From assembly GCA_038202925.1 (NCBI GenBank), contig JBBREM010000013.1, forward strand, positions 1 through 35,594: a stretch of DNA of 35,594 bases. Reading direction: 5' to 3'. The position numbers and the translations under genes are program-made. This document shows, piece by piece, positions 7,443 through 14,596 of this stretch (positions within the stretch are counted from its first letter, which is position 1; every line of letters starts with the position of its first letter). This stretch comes from JAEVZK01 sp038202925. GTDB taxonomy: Bacteria; Armatimonadota; Fimbriimonadia; Fimbriimonadales; Fimbriimonadaceae. Below the pieces are notes generated by a model. That model was not told where the DNA came from and made no database searches. It worked only from the letters and a program-made list of their open reading frames with translations.

Positions 7443-7922
7443 TCAGAGACGTTCGGAGCGGACTCGCTCCATCTCCCTTCGTTCCTCGTCCTGCGCGAGC
7501 TTGTGCCGCTTGTCGTACTGGGCTTTTCCACGAGCAAGGGCAATCTCGACCTTCACCCGGCCGTTCTTAAAGTAGACGCGCGTCGGCACGATCGTGAGCC
7601 CCTTCTCCATCGACTTCCGGTCGATGGTTTCAATTTCCTTGCGGTGGAGCAACAGCTTGCGATCTCGGCGGCGTTCCGGCGCGAAACTGCCAGCCTTGTC
7701 GTAGGGCTCGATATCGAAGTTAATGAGGAGCATTTCTCGGCGCAGGACGCGGCAGAATGCATCGGTCAGATGGGCCCGGCCGAGGTAAACGGACTTAACC
7801 TCCGATCCAACGAGGGCGATGCCCGCCTCGAAAGAGTCGAGAATTTCATAATCAAAGCGCGCCCGTCGGTTGTTGATGGTCGCAGGTGCCTTGTTCTCCT
7901 TTGCTGCGCCCTTCTTGGCCAT
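7443..7922 (-). CDS. smpB: SsrA-binding protein SmpB
   Basis: SmpB carries tmRNA to stalled ribosomes for trans-translation. The product has 159 residues from the ATG at 7922 (MAKKGAAKENKAP). Family motifs include NRRARFDYEILDSFEAGI, LVGSEVKS, the INFDIEPYD region, RKLLLHRKEI and the C-terminal YDKRHKLAQDEERREMER tail that mimics the tRNA anticodon stem. A longer frame upstream is rejected because homology begins at the MAKK start and a TACACT -10 lies 7 bases before it, inside that extension. The gene is divergent from the FKBP lipoprotein with only 52 bases between start codons. Confidence 0.97.
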   Translation of the reverse strand: MAKKGAAKENKAPATINNRRARFDYEILDSFEAGIALVGSEVKSVYLGRAHLTDAFCRVLRREMLLINFDIEPYDKAGSFAPERRRDRKLLLHRKEIETIDRKSMEKGLTIVPTRVYFKNGRVKVEIALARGKAQYDKRHKLAQDEERREMERVRSERL

Positions 7923-7929
7923 GGAACCG

Positions 7930-7935
7930 AGTGTA
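7930..7935 (-). promoter_or_regulatory. -10 box of smpB
   Basis: TACACT on the minus strand lies 7 bases before the smpB ATG, with no Shine-Dalgarno, so the mRNA is probably leaderless. Any -35 would overlap the divergent FKBP promoter; no consensus -35 is visible. Confidence 0.45.
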
Positions 7936-7957
7936 CCGACCGACTTGTTGATGCCAG

Positions 7958-7966
7958 TGGTATAAA
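7958..7966 (+). promoter_or_regulatory. Extended -10 promoter of the FKBP lipoprotein
   Basis: TGGTATAAA fits an extended -10 (TGnTATAAT). It ends 8 bases before the ATG at 7975 and overlaps the in-frame ATG at 7966, so 7975 is the better start and the transcript is essentially leaderless. Confidence 0.5.
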
Positions 7967-7974
7967 TGAGCCCG

Positions 7975-8730
7975 ATGAAATGCCCCGATCTCCTTCTCTG
8001 TGTCGGCCTAAGTTTGGTGCTCCTAGGTTGCGGCAAATCCGAGCCAACCGTTAGCAAAGACACACCCGTAGCCGAGCCTAAAGTTCAAACAACGGATGTC
8101 GTCGTAGGAACCGGCACAGTTGCCGCGATCGGCGATACCGCCTTCGTCCAGTACAAGGGCACCCTGGCCAGTGACGGCACGGTTTTCGATGAGAACGGCG
8201 GCGACAAGCCACCCTTTCCCTTCGCGATCGGCCAGGGCCAGGTCATCCGAGGCTGGGATTTGGGCGTGGCGGGCATGATGGTTGGGGGAACCCGCAAGCT
8301 TCATATCCCCTGGCAACTTGCCTATGGCGCGCAAGGCAGTCCGCCAAAGATTCCCGCTAACGCCGATCTGGACTTCCAGGTGAAGCTGCTAGGTCTGGTC
8401 AAGGTGGGTGAGGAGTTGGTGGTCGATCAGGTGGATGTCAAACCCGGGTCCGGCTCCCGTGCCGTGAAGGATGGCGACACGGTTACGGTCAACTACACCG
8501 GGGCCTATCTGAATGGAGCCAAGTTCGTCGACTCCAAGGAGAAAGGCAAGCCGTTTACATTCACGCTTGGAAAGCTTCAGACCATCTCCGGCATGGAAGC
8601 GGGCGTTAAAGGCATGAAGGTTGGCGGCGTCAGAAAGATAACCGTGCCGCCTCAGGCATCTGGCGGTGCAGGCGGCCAAACCACCACCCAGGTGGTGGTG
8701 CTCGAAGTTGAGTTGATTTCCATCAAGTGA
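7975..8730 (+). CDS. Lipoprotein with two FKBP-type peptidyl-prolyl isomerase domains
   Basis: The 251-residue product begins MKCPDLLLCVGL and has a lipobox (VLLGC, Cys19), so it is anchored on the outside of the inner membrane or in the outer membrane. The first FKBP domain (about residues 37-135) carries GDTAFVQYKGTLASDGTVFD, FAIGQGQVIRGWDLGVAGM, GGTRKLHIPWQLAYG and the closing LDFQVKLLGL. The second (about 140-250) has VTVNYTGAYLNGAKFVDS, TISGMEAGVKGMKVGGVRK and then lacks the usual P-x-x-x-A-Y-G loop, so it may be less active. Such proteins catalyse proline cis-trans isomerisation during folding of exported proteins. The 3' end is 25 bases from the alanine dehydrogenase gene. Confidence 0.94.
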   Translation: MKCPDLLLCVGLSLVLLGCGKSEPTVSKDTPVAEPKVQTTDVVVGTGTVAAIGDTAFVQYKGTLASDGTVFDENGGDKPPFPFAIGQGQVIRGWDLGVAGMMVGGTRKLHIPWQLAYGAQGSPPKIPANADLDFQVKLLGLVKVGEELVVDQVDVKPGSGSRAVKDGDTVTVNYTGAYLNGAKFVDSKEKGKPFTFTLGKLQTISGMEAGVKGMKVGGVRKITVPPQASGGAGGQTTTQVVVLEVELISIK

Positions 8731-8739
8731 GTCCAGCGG

Positions 8740-8745
8740 TAAACT
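8740..8745 (+). promoter_or_regulatory. -10 box of ald
   Basis: TAAACT lies 10 bases before the ald ATG at 8756, in the 25-base gap after the FKBP gene. It would give a leader of only a few bases. A TTGATT upstream is too far (21 bases) to be a confident -35. Confidence 0.35.
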
Positions 8746-8755
8746 CGCCGCCGGA

Positions 8756-9886
8756 ATGATAGTTGGAGTACCCCGCGAAGTCAAAGAGGACGAGTATCGC
8801 GTCGCGCTAACCCCCGCCGGAGTCATGGCCCTGCGCGAGCATGGCCATCGGATAATTGTTGAAACCGGCGCTGGTGACGGAACTCATCTCGCCGACGAGG
8901 ACTATCTCGCAGCGGGAGCCGAGATCGCCCCCGTCGACAAGGTCTGGGCAGAAGCGGAGATGATCGTCAAGGTCAAGGAGCCGCGCCCGGTCGAGCATGG
9001 ACGGGTTCGGCCCGGCCAAATCGTCTTCACCTACTTCCATTTCGCGGCGGATGAAGAGCTGATGCACGCGATGGTGCGATGCAAGGCTTATTGCATCGCC
9101 TACGAGACCGTCGAACTCGACAACAAGACGCTGCCCCTGTTGACTCCTATGAGCGAGGTCGCCGGGCGACTGTCCATTCAAGAAGGCGCGAAATACCTTG
9201 AGCGGCCGATGGGCGGAAGAGGCGTGCTGCTCAGCGGCGTACCCGGAGTCAAGCCGGCGGTAGTCGGCGTGATCGGCGCGGGCGTGGTCGGCCTGAATGC
9301 TATTAAGATCGCCGCCGGCTTCGGAGCTACCGTCTACGCTCTGGACGTGAATCTGGAGCGCCTGCGCTATCTCGATGACATCTGCCCAAACAACGTCATC
9401 ACACTGCACAGCAATCCGGGAACCCTGAAGGAGGTTCTGCAGGAAGTCGACCTTCTCATCGGGGCGGTCTATCTCACCGGAGCCCGCGCACCCGTCCTCG
9501 TGAAACGCGAACAGCTCTCCCTGATGAAAAAGGGTTCCGTCATCGTCGATGTCTGCGTTGATCAGGGTGGGTGCTTCGAAACGACTCATCCGACGACTCA
9601 CCGGAATCCGATTTACGAGGTAGACGGCGTGGTCCACTACGCGGTCGCCAACATGCCGGGTGCAGTGGCGCACACCAGCACTTACGCGCTCACCAATGCG
9701 ACGCTTCCCTACGTTATTAAGCTTGCGAATCAGGGTCTTGGAGCGCTGAAGCAGGACGCGGCGCTACGCAAAGGATTGAATGCAGCCGACGGTCGAGTTA
9801 CCCTCGAAGCCGTGGCAACGCAGTTCGGATACCCATTTGTGCCAGCCGACGAGTTCCTTTCCGGGGTCTCGGCGGGTGTGGCGTAA
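8756..9886 (+). CDS. ald: Alanine dehydrogenase
   Basis: The enzyme catalyses reversible NAD-dependent oxidative deamination of L-alanine to pyruvate and ammonia. The 376-residue length is typical. Landmarks are GVPREVKEDEYRVALTP at the N-terminus, the catalytic Lys/His region VKVKEP and FTYFHFAAD, the Rossmann motif GVIGAGVVGLNA, the VDVCVDQGGCFETTHPTTH block and AVANMPGAVAHTSTYALTNA. The protein is cytosolic and probably hexameric. The next gene starts 4 bases after the stop, so it is probably co-transcribed. Confidence 0.97.
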   Translation: MIVGVPREVKEDEYRVALTPAGVMALREHGHRIIVETGAGDGTHLADEDYLAAGAEIAPVDKVWAEAEMIVKVKEPRPVEHGRVRPGQIVFTYFHFAADEELMHAMVRCKAYCIAYETVELDNKTLPLLTPMSEVAGRLSIQEGAKYLERPMGGRGVLLSGVPGVKPAVVGVIGAGVVGLNAIKIAAGFGATVYALDVNLERLRYLDDICPNNVITLHSNPGTLKEVLQEVDLLIGAVYLTGARAPVLVKREQLSLMKKGSVIVDVCVDQGGCFETTHPTTHRNPIYEVDGVVHYAVANMPGAVAHTSTYALTNATLPYVIKLANQGLGALKQDAALRKGLNAADGRVTLEAVATQFGYPFVPADEFLSGVSAGVA

Positions 9887-9890
9887 GAAT

Positions 9891-10565
9891 ATGAAAATGA
9901 AGATCAATAGAGTTCTTGTAGTCGGCTGCGGTTTCGCGATAGCGTCGTCGGCGCTGGCACAGGTCACCAAGTCAGGGCCGGGCTACCTTTTCCGCGTGAA
10001 GTGGGCCAAGGGAACCATCAACTACTCACTCGACTCGACGGTAGGCGGCATGCCATCCACTAAAGGGAGCGGCTCGATGAAGATCGCGGCACCCGTCGTA
10101 CTGACCGTCGCGAGTGTCCGAAACGGAGTCGCCGATCTTTCGGTCCGAACCGGACCGATCTCCATGAACGGCAACGTCGTCATGCAAGCCACGACTCAGA
10201 AGATCCAAGCCGATCAGTACGGCAAGCCGATCGGAGGAGGAGGCAAATCCTCCCAAGTGCTGCCCGCGGGTTTGCCTACCGGACCTGTTAAGGTGGGTCA
10301 GACGTGGTCGGCGAGCGTGCCCCTCGCGGGACCGATGGCGGGCAAGAAGGTGACGGCGAAATACACGTTTGTCGGTCTTCAAGACGTCGGCGGTAGGCAA
10401 TGCGCGAAGCTCAATATGATCCTCACCGGCGCTAGTACAGGAAGCGGCACCTACTATCTCACCGTCGCCGATGGGCTGATGTTTCAAATGAATATGAACC
10501 TGAACCAGGTTATTCCCGGTGGGACCAAACCCCTGAAGATATCCGTGGTCATCAACCGCCGGTAG
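9891..10565 (+). CDS. Secreted protein of unknown function (beta-rich)
   Basis: The 224-residue product from the ATG at 9891 has a Sec signal peptide (MKMKINRVLVVGCGFAI...SALAQ). The mature part is beta-rich with Gly, Ser and Thr, including YLFRVKWAKGTINYSLDST early, a central GPVKVGQTWSASVPLAGP, and FVGLQDVGGRQCAKLNM. The pattern (WKxG...Y, 'VKVGQTW', 'G.Y.f.....G') resembles DUF6263-like secreted proteins, but I am not sure of the family. It follows ald by 4 bases. A longer frame starting inside ald is rejected because the signal peptide defines the start. Confidence 0.8.
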   Translation: MKMKINRVLVVGCGFAIASSALAQVTKSGPGYLFRVKWAKGTINYSLDSTVGGMPSTKGSGSMKIAAPVVLTVASVRNGVADLSVRTGPISMNGNVVMQATTQKIQADQYGKPIGGGGKSSQVLPAGLPTGPVKVGQTWSASVPLAGPMAGKKVTAKYTFVGLQDVGGRQCAKLNMILTGASTGSGTYYLTVADGLMFQMNMNLNQVIPGGTKPLKISVVINRR

Positions 10566-10597
10566 CGGTGTTCGTTCGCGCTCTCCCCGCTGCTCAC

Positions 10598-10702
10598 CGT
10601 GCAGGTGATGGCGGACCGGAACGGAAAATGCTGCGCGTCACAGATTGTGCAGGCGATGAACATCATGGCCGGATCTGAAGAGGCGCTGGGCATTTGCTAG
10701 CT
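10598..10702 (+). pseudogene. Possible gene remnant in the gap before mlaD
   Basis: In the 197-base gap between 10566 and 10762 one plus-strand frame reads MADRNGKCCASQIVQAMNI and stops at a TAG near 10702. It has protein-like composition and third-position G/C, but no credible start or full-length product. It could be the tail of a decayed gene, or chance. No family recognised. Confidence 0.2.
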
Positions 10703-10725
10703 GCCACTTCGGCCCGTGACCCGTC

Positions 10726-10754
10726 TTGTAGGTTCGTATTGAGCCTGTTACACT
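10726..10754 (+). promoter_or_regulatory. Sigma-70-type promoter of mlaD
   Basis: TTGTAG (10726-10731) and TACACT (10749-10754) are spaced by 17 bases. The -10 ends 8 bases before the ATG at 10763, so the mRNA would start at or next to the start codon. Confidence 0.6.
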
Positions 10755-10762
10755 AGGTGCGC

Positions 10763-12184
10763 ATGCAAGGCCCCGCCAAAGTCGGATTACTCGTGATTGT
10801 CTTTCTGGCGCTGCTGTATAGCGCCTACCTGCTCATCGGCATCACCTTTTTCAAGCCCGCGACGAACACCTATTACGTGGAATTTGCGGATGCAGGTGGA
10901 ACTACATCGGGCACCCCGGTGAGTATGGCGGGCGTCAAGATCGGGAGTGTAAAGCAGATCAAGCTGATTTCAGCAAGAATGGCTCGCGCCACCCTCGATA
11001 TCGACAAAGGAATACAGATCCCCCGTGGGTCAACCGCACAGATCGGAAGCTCGCTCATAAGCCTTGGCGCAAGCCCCATATCGATTGTCCCTCCCGAGAT
11101 CGAAGTTCCTGGTTTCCTCGCCAATGGGGATACGATCTTAGGCGGCAAAAGTTCTCCCCTCGACAGCTTCCTTCCCGACGCCAAGGGGACGATCAAGGAG
11201 CTAACCGGCACGCTGCGGGCGACCCGCAAACTACTGGAAGATCAAAGTCTGAAGAACAAACTGACCAAGCTCCTCGAAACGAGTTCAGCCACCCTCGAAA
11301 AGTTCGGCGGCATGGCCGATGCGGCCAAAGGATTGATCGCGAGAGCGAACGGTCTCGTCGGCCAGAATCAGCCGATCATCGCCGGCGCCATGCGCAATGT
11401 CTCGCTTGCGATGGGCGATATCCGAAAGAGCACTCAGCTCATTGCCAAGCTCATCGAGGACGGCAACTTTCAAAAGCAAGGCCTAGCCTTACTCGACTCA
11501 TTAAATGGCACCGCGAAGAAAGCCCAGGACGTCATGACCAGTCTCAACGATCTGGTCGGCGATCCGCAGATGCAGAGCGATTTGAAAGCGACGATGGGCA
11601 ACGTCAACAAAATGACAGATAGCGGCACGCGCATTGCCGCCAACACCGAGGAGATCACCAAGAACGGTATCACGCTCAGCGAAAAGGCAGTGCAGTTGGC
11701 TGACAAGGCAAACGAGATCGCCGATGAGGCCCACACGGCCCTGCAGAAGATCAGCGGCTTCTTTGGACGAGGGCCAAGTAAAACAAGCATTCCGAAGGTG
11801 CAGGCGCAAATGGATCTCTTGCACGAGGGCAGCCCGAACCATTGGCGCATGGATATCGGGGGCCGTGTATTCCTCAAGGATCAGTTCATTGACCTGGGCT
11901 TATACGATGCTTTTGAGGGCAACAAGATCATTCTTCAGTCGGGCAACTCACTCGGCAAGAAAATGGATTACCGATACGGGATTTACGCCAGCAAGCCCGG
12001 CGTTGGGGTAGACTTTCGCCTCGCGCCTAGGGTGTCGCTGCGCTCGGATCTGTTCGATATCAACAGGCCACGCTTCGATCTCCGGACGCAGATCGATTTT
12101 GGCAGCGGCTTCGTCGGATGGCTCGGTCTGGAAAAACTCTTCCAACGCAACGCCTTCGTCGCCGGGGTCGGGATCCGAAAGTAG
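10763..12184 (+). CDS. mlaD: MCE/MlaD-family lipid transport protein with C-terminal outer-membrane-like domain
   Basis: The 473-residue protein has one N-terminal membrane helix (about residues 6-29), then an MCE domain (about 34-120: TNTYYVEFADAGGTTSGTPV, MAGVKIGSV, ANGDTILGG). Next is a long, Ala/Lys/Leu-rich helical region (about 130-335) that probably forms a coiled rod. The last ~115 residues are beta-rich with MDIGGRVFLKDQF, DYRYGIYASKPGVGVDF, RSDLFDINRPRFDLR and the end VAGVGIRK. MCE proteins shuttle phospholipids between membranes, usually with MlaE/MlaF permease-ATPase partners, which are not in this window. A C-terminal block of this style is also found in delta-proteobacterial MlaD proteins. 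The ATG at 10763 is preferred over the GTG at 10757. Confidence 0.92.
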   Translation: MQGPAKVGLLVIVFLALLYSAYLLIGITFFKPATNTYYVEFADAGGTTSGTPVSMAGVKIGSVKQIKLISARMARATLDIDKGIQIPRGSTAQIGSSLISLGASPISIVPPEIEVPGFLANGDTILGGKSSPLDSFLPDAKGTIKELTGTLRATRKLLEDQSLKNKLTKLLETSSATLEKFGGMADAAKGLIARANGLVGQNQPIIAGAMRNVSLAMGDIRKSTQLIAKLIEDGNFQKQGLALLDSLNGTAKKAQDVMTSLNDLVGDPQMQSDLKATMGNVNKMTDSGTRIAANTEEITKNGITLSEKAVQLADKANEIADEAHTALQKISGFFGRGPSKTSIPKVQAQMDLLHEGSPNHWRMDIGGRVFLKDQFIDLGLYDAFEGNKIILQSGNSLGKKMDYRYGIYASKPGVGVDFRLAPRVSLRSDLFDINRPRFDLRTQIDFGSGFVGWLGLEKLFQRNAFVAGVGIRK

Positions 12185-12227
12185 GATCGAGAGCTCACTG
12201 CCCCGATTCCTTGAACCAGGCTTAACC

Positions 12228-12755
12228 ATGAAAGTGATTCTGAATACGACGGTGCCGAAGGTCGGCAAAGAGGGCACGGTCGTAACCGTAGCCAACGGCT
12301 ATGCGCGCAACTACCTCTTCCCTCGCGGACTCGCGATAGTGGCTGAGAAGAAGCAGATCGAGGCGCTCGAGAAGCGCAACGCACGCATCTCAGAGCGCAC
12401 GGCTGGCCATAAGGCAGAAGCCGAGACGCTCCGCGAGAAGCTTCACGGCAAAGCCATTCGCATCGAAGGCAAAGTGGGCGCCGCCGCCGGCAAGCTCTTC
12501 GGAGCCGTCACCGCTCAGGATGTAGTGGACGAGATTAAGAAGCAGCTGGGTGTAACGATCGAGCGCAAGCAGCTTGCACTCATCGAGCCGATCAAGCGTC
12601 TTGGCAAGCACGAGGTCGAGCTCGACCTTCACCGCGAAGTGGACGCCCGCGTGACCGTCGAGGTCTACGATCCAAACGCGCCTGTCGAGGAGCCGGAAGC
12701 TGAGGTTGCTGCGACTTCTGAGGAAGTCGAAGAGCCCGAAGCCGTCACGGCGTAA
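12228..12755 (+). CDS. rplI: 50S ribosomal protein L9
   Basis: The product has 175 residues from the ATG at 12228 (MKVILNTTVPKVGKEGTVVT). The N-terminal rRNA-binding domain includes the NGYARNYLFPRGLA signature, followed by the long connecting helix and the C-terminal domain (GKLFGAVTAQDVVDEI, ELDLHREVDARVTVEV). After that comes an acidic tail of about 25 residues rich in Glu/Val/Ala (EEPEAEVAATSEEVEEPEA), longer than in E. coli L9. The usual partners rpsF, ssb and rpsR are not adjacent. A frame extending upstream into mlaD is rejected on homology. Confidence 0.97.
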   Translation: MKVILNTTVPKVGKEGTVVTVANGYARNYLFPRGLAIVAEKKQIEALEKRNARISERTAGHKAEAETLREKLHGKAIRIEGKVGAAAGKLFGAVTAQDVVDEIKKQLGVTIERKQLALIEPIKRLGKHEVELDLHREVDARVTVEVYDPNAPVEEPEAEVAATSEEVEEPEAVTA

Positions 12756-12809
12756 CGCCCCTGACTAATTGTTTCAACCCGAGTTCGCGACCCTCATTGC
12801 GTCGACCAG

Positions 12810-12815
12810 TATCCT
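12810..12815 (+). promoter_or_regulatory. -10 box of the GNAT/DUF2071 unit
   Basis: TATCCT is followed by 6 bases and the GTG at 12822. This supports a leaderless GTG start. No good -35 is seen. Confidence 0.4.
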
Positions 12816-12821
12816 AAAGCA

Positions 12822-13358
12822 GTGCCTCCGATCTTCGAAACCGAGCGCTTGATCGTTCGCCCGTACGAACCCGATCGCGACGCGGAAGCCGCGTTTGACA
12901 TGTATGGCAATCCCGAGGTCATGCGTTATCTCGGCAGGGCGCCCGTCGTGATCGAGAGCGTCGCGTTGCAACGCGAGCGACTCAGATCGATCAACGAGAC
13001 CATCAAGGAGCGTAGCGATGGCGGTGGCTACTGGGCGATCGAGGACAAGGCGACCGGCGAAGTTGTGGGAACGGTCATCCTGAAGCGCTTGCCCGGAGCC
13101 GATGAAGTTCTGACCGACGATTGGGAGGTTGGCTGGCACCTGCGTCCGAAACATTGGGGCAACGGCTATGCCACCGAAGCTGCCCAAGGGGCCATCCAGT
13201 ACGGCTTTGCCCAGCTCAAGCTGCCGATGATCAATGCGATCGCCAACAAGGAAAACACCGCGTCCCTTCGGGTCATGGACCGGCTTGGGATGACCCATCT
13301 AGGCACGACGGACAAATACTACGGCGTCACTGCCGAGCACTATCAGCTCCGGCCGTAA
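12822..13358 (+). CDS. GNAT acetyltransferase, RimJ/RimL-like
   Basis: The 178-residue product begins FETERLIVRPYEPDRD, typical of RimJ/RimL-type acetyltransferases. The acetyl-CoA region is WEVGWHLRPKHWGNGYATEA (motif A: G-x-x-x-G/A), followed by INAIANKENTASLRVMDRLG, the conserved N-x-x-S block. Such enzymes acetylate N-termini or small molecules; the substrate cannot be told from sequence. Two bases separate its stop from the DUF2071 gene. Confidence 0.92.
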   Translation: MPPIFETERLIVRPYEPDRDAEAAFDMYGNPEVMRYLGRAPVVIESVALQRERLRSINETIKERSDGGGYWAIEDKATGEVVGTVILKRLPGADEVLTDDWEVGWHLRPKHWGNGYATEAAQGAIQYGFAQLKLPMINAIANKENTASLRVMDRLGMTHLGTTDKYYGVTAEHYQLRP

Positions 13359-13360
13359 TC

Positions 13361-14107
13361 ATGCTCGATCCTGCGCTTCAGGTTGGCGTTCGCGAAGATC
13401 CCGTCGGGCAGATCGTCATGGCCATGAACTGGCGCGAACTGCTCTTTCTTCACTTCGCGATCGAACCGGAGCTAGTCCAGTCCAAGTTGCCGCCGGGGCT
13501 TTCGGTCGACACCTTCCCCGACGACTCAGGACGAGAGATGGCGTGGATCGGACTCGTGCCCTTTACGATGCACAATGTTCTCCCCCGCGGCGTTCCTAGA
13601 ATCCAAGCATGCAGCGATTTCCACGAGACGAACGTGCGCACGTATGTTCATGCGAGTGGCCGGGATCCCGGCGTATGGTTCTTCAGCCTCGATGCCGCGA
13701 ACTCCTTTGCCTGCGCCTACGCCCGCCGGTTTTTCAAGCTTCCCTACCACGAAGCGCGCATGGAACTCGTCAGCGACGGCCCTTACCGCCAGTACAAGAG
13801 CGCGCGCAAACGCCATCCGGCAGTTGTAAGTGAAGCTACATGCACGGTTGGCCCGTCACTCGACAGCGCCAAACCCGGCACCCTCGAATTCTTTCTGATC
13901 GAGCGCTATCTCCTCTACTCATACCGGGCGGGGCGGCTCTACAACGGTCAGGTCGTTCACTCGCCCTACCGGCTCCAGGCGGTTTCAGAGTACGAGGCTT
14001 CAGGCAGCCTTGTCCAGGCCGCCGGCTTGCCCCTGCGTCCTTACTCCCACGCCATCTTCAGCTCCGGGGTCGACGTAGGGGTGGGACGGCTCCGGCGCGT
14101 CATCTAA
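13361..14107 (+). CDS. DUF2071 (YqjF-like) family protein
   Basis: The 248-residue product carries the family pattern: MNWRELLFLHFAIEPELVQS, LPPGLSVDTF, AWIGLVPFTMHNV, ETNVRTYVHASGRDPGVWFF, SLDAANSFACAYARRFFKLP and, near the C-terminus, FFLIERYLLYSYRAGRLYNG. DUF2071 proteins have a fold related to acetoacetate decarboxylase, but their function is unknown. The ATG at 13361 follows the GNAT stop directly, and a longer in-frame stretch upstream lies within the GNAT gene in another frame. Its 3' end may overlap a small minus-strand frame. Confidence 0.93.
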   Translation: MLDPALQVGVREDPVGQIVMAMNWRELLFLHFAIEPELVQSKLPPGLSVDTFPDDSGREMAWIGLVPFTMHNVLPRGVPRIQACSDFHETNVRTYVHASGRDPGVWFFSLDAANSFACAYARRFFKLPYHEARMELVSDGPYRQYKSARKRHPAVVSEATCTVGPSLDSAKPGTLEFFLIERYLLYSYRAGRLYNGQVVHSPYRLQAVSEYEASGSLVQAAGLPLRPYSHAIFSSGVDVGVGRLRRVI

Positions 14108-14188
14108 GCCGGCGCGCCGCTGCTCGATGTAATCGGAGAATCGCTGGAAGTTGACAACCAGCGTCAGGAAATTTTCAGGCGAGATCAT
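14000..14188 (-). CDS. Possible small protein overlapping the DUF2071 3' end
   Basis: This 62-residue frame starts MISPENFLTLVVNFQRFSDY, which is protein-like, but its second half lies antisense to the DUF2071 gene and is less convincing. Its ATG overlaps the end of the Cys-rich gene by 14 bases, as in a coupled pair. No family recognised. Confidence 0.25.
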   Translation of the reverse strand: MISPENFLTLVVNFQRFSDYIEQRRAGLDDAPEPSHPYVDPGAEDGVGVRTQGQAGGLDKAA

Positions 14189-14384
14189 CGAGCGAGTTGT
14201 CGACCATCATGCGCTTCGCGGGCTGGGCGCCCACGATGTCCCAGTTGTCGCAGTCCAGGCGGCGGCAGTAGATCATCTTCTGTGTGCAGCCTTCTTTGTT
14301 CTCCACGTCTGCCATCTGCGCGAACCGGCAATCCAGACAAAGTTCTGGCTCCAGCAGCCGGACTATTTTGAGTTGTTTCGCCAT
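14175..14384 (-). CDS. Small Cys-rich, probably metal-binding protein
   Basis: The 69-residue product reads MAKQLKIVRLLEPELCLDCR and has five cysteines (16, 19, 33, 40, 45), with C-x-x-C first and C-x4-C later, which suggests a zinc or iron-sulphur site. A TAGGGT box ends 6 bases before the ATG, matching the leaderless pattern; an AGGG next to the ATG is too close to act as a normal Shine-Dalgarno. I do not recognise the family. Confidence 0.55.
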   Translation of the reverse strand: MAKQLKIVRLLEPELCLDCRFAQMADVENKEGCTQKMIYCRRLDCDNWDIVGAQPAKRMMVDNSLDDLA

Positions 14385-14512
14385 CCCTAGACCCTATGCC
14401 CGCATCCTACGGACACTAAGAAATGTCGGGGGATGCGGGAGGGTTAATCTCGCCATTATTACCGGGATTGCGAGGTACGGGTAAATGTGCGAGGATCAGG
14501 TTTTTCGCAGGC

Positions 14513-14596
14513 TATAGGCCGGGCGGCTACGGGTCTTCGCCGGAGAAATATTCGCCGGCTAAAGACCGGCGGCTACTGCTCTTCGGCGGGGAAATC
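14513..14596. repeat. Imperfect direct repeat of about 37 bases
   Basis: Two copies (14513-14550 and 14560-14596) share the frame CTAnAGnCCGGGCGGCTAC followed by a TCTTCGsCGGrGAAAT ending. The second copy forms the last codons of the phoR-like gene (PAEEQ stop). Sequences of the type 'GGCTAAAGCCGGCGGCTAC' are common as dispersed repeats in several phyla; that it is one of them is from general knowledge. The rest of the 14385-14572 gap holds no gene. Confidence 0.55.

Noticed and set aside
8807..9673. A 288-codon minus-strand frame over ald
   Set aside because: It is a shadow of alanine dehydrogenase, without a start signal or family features.
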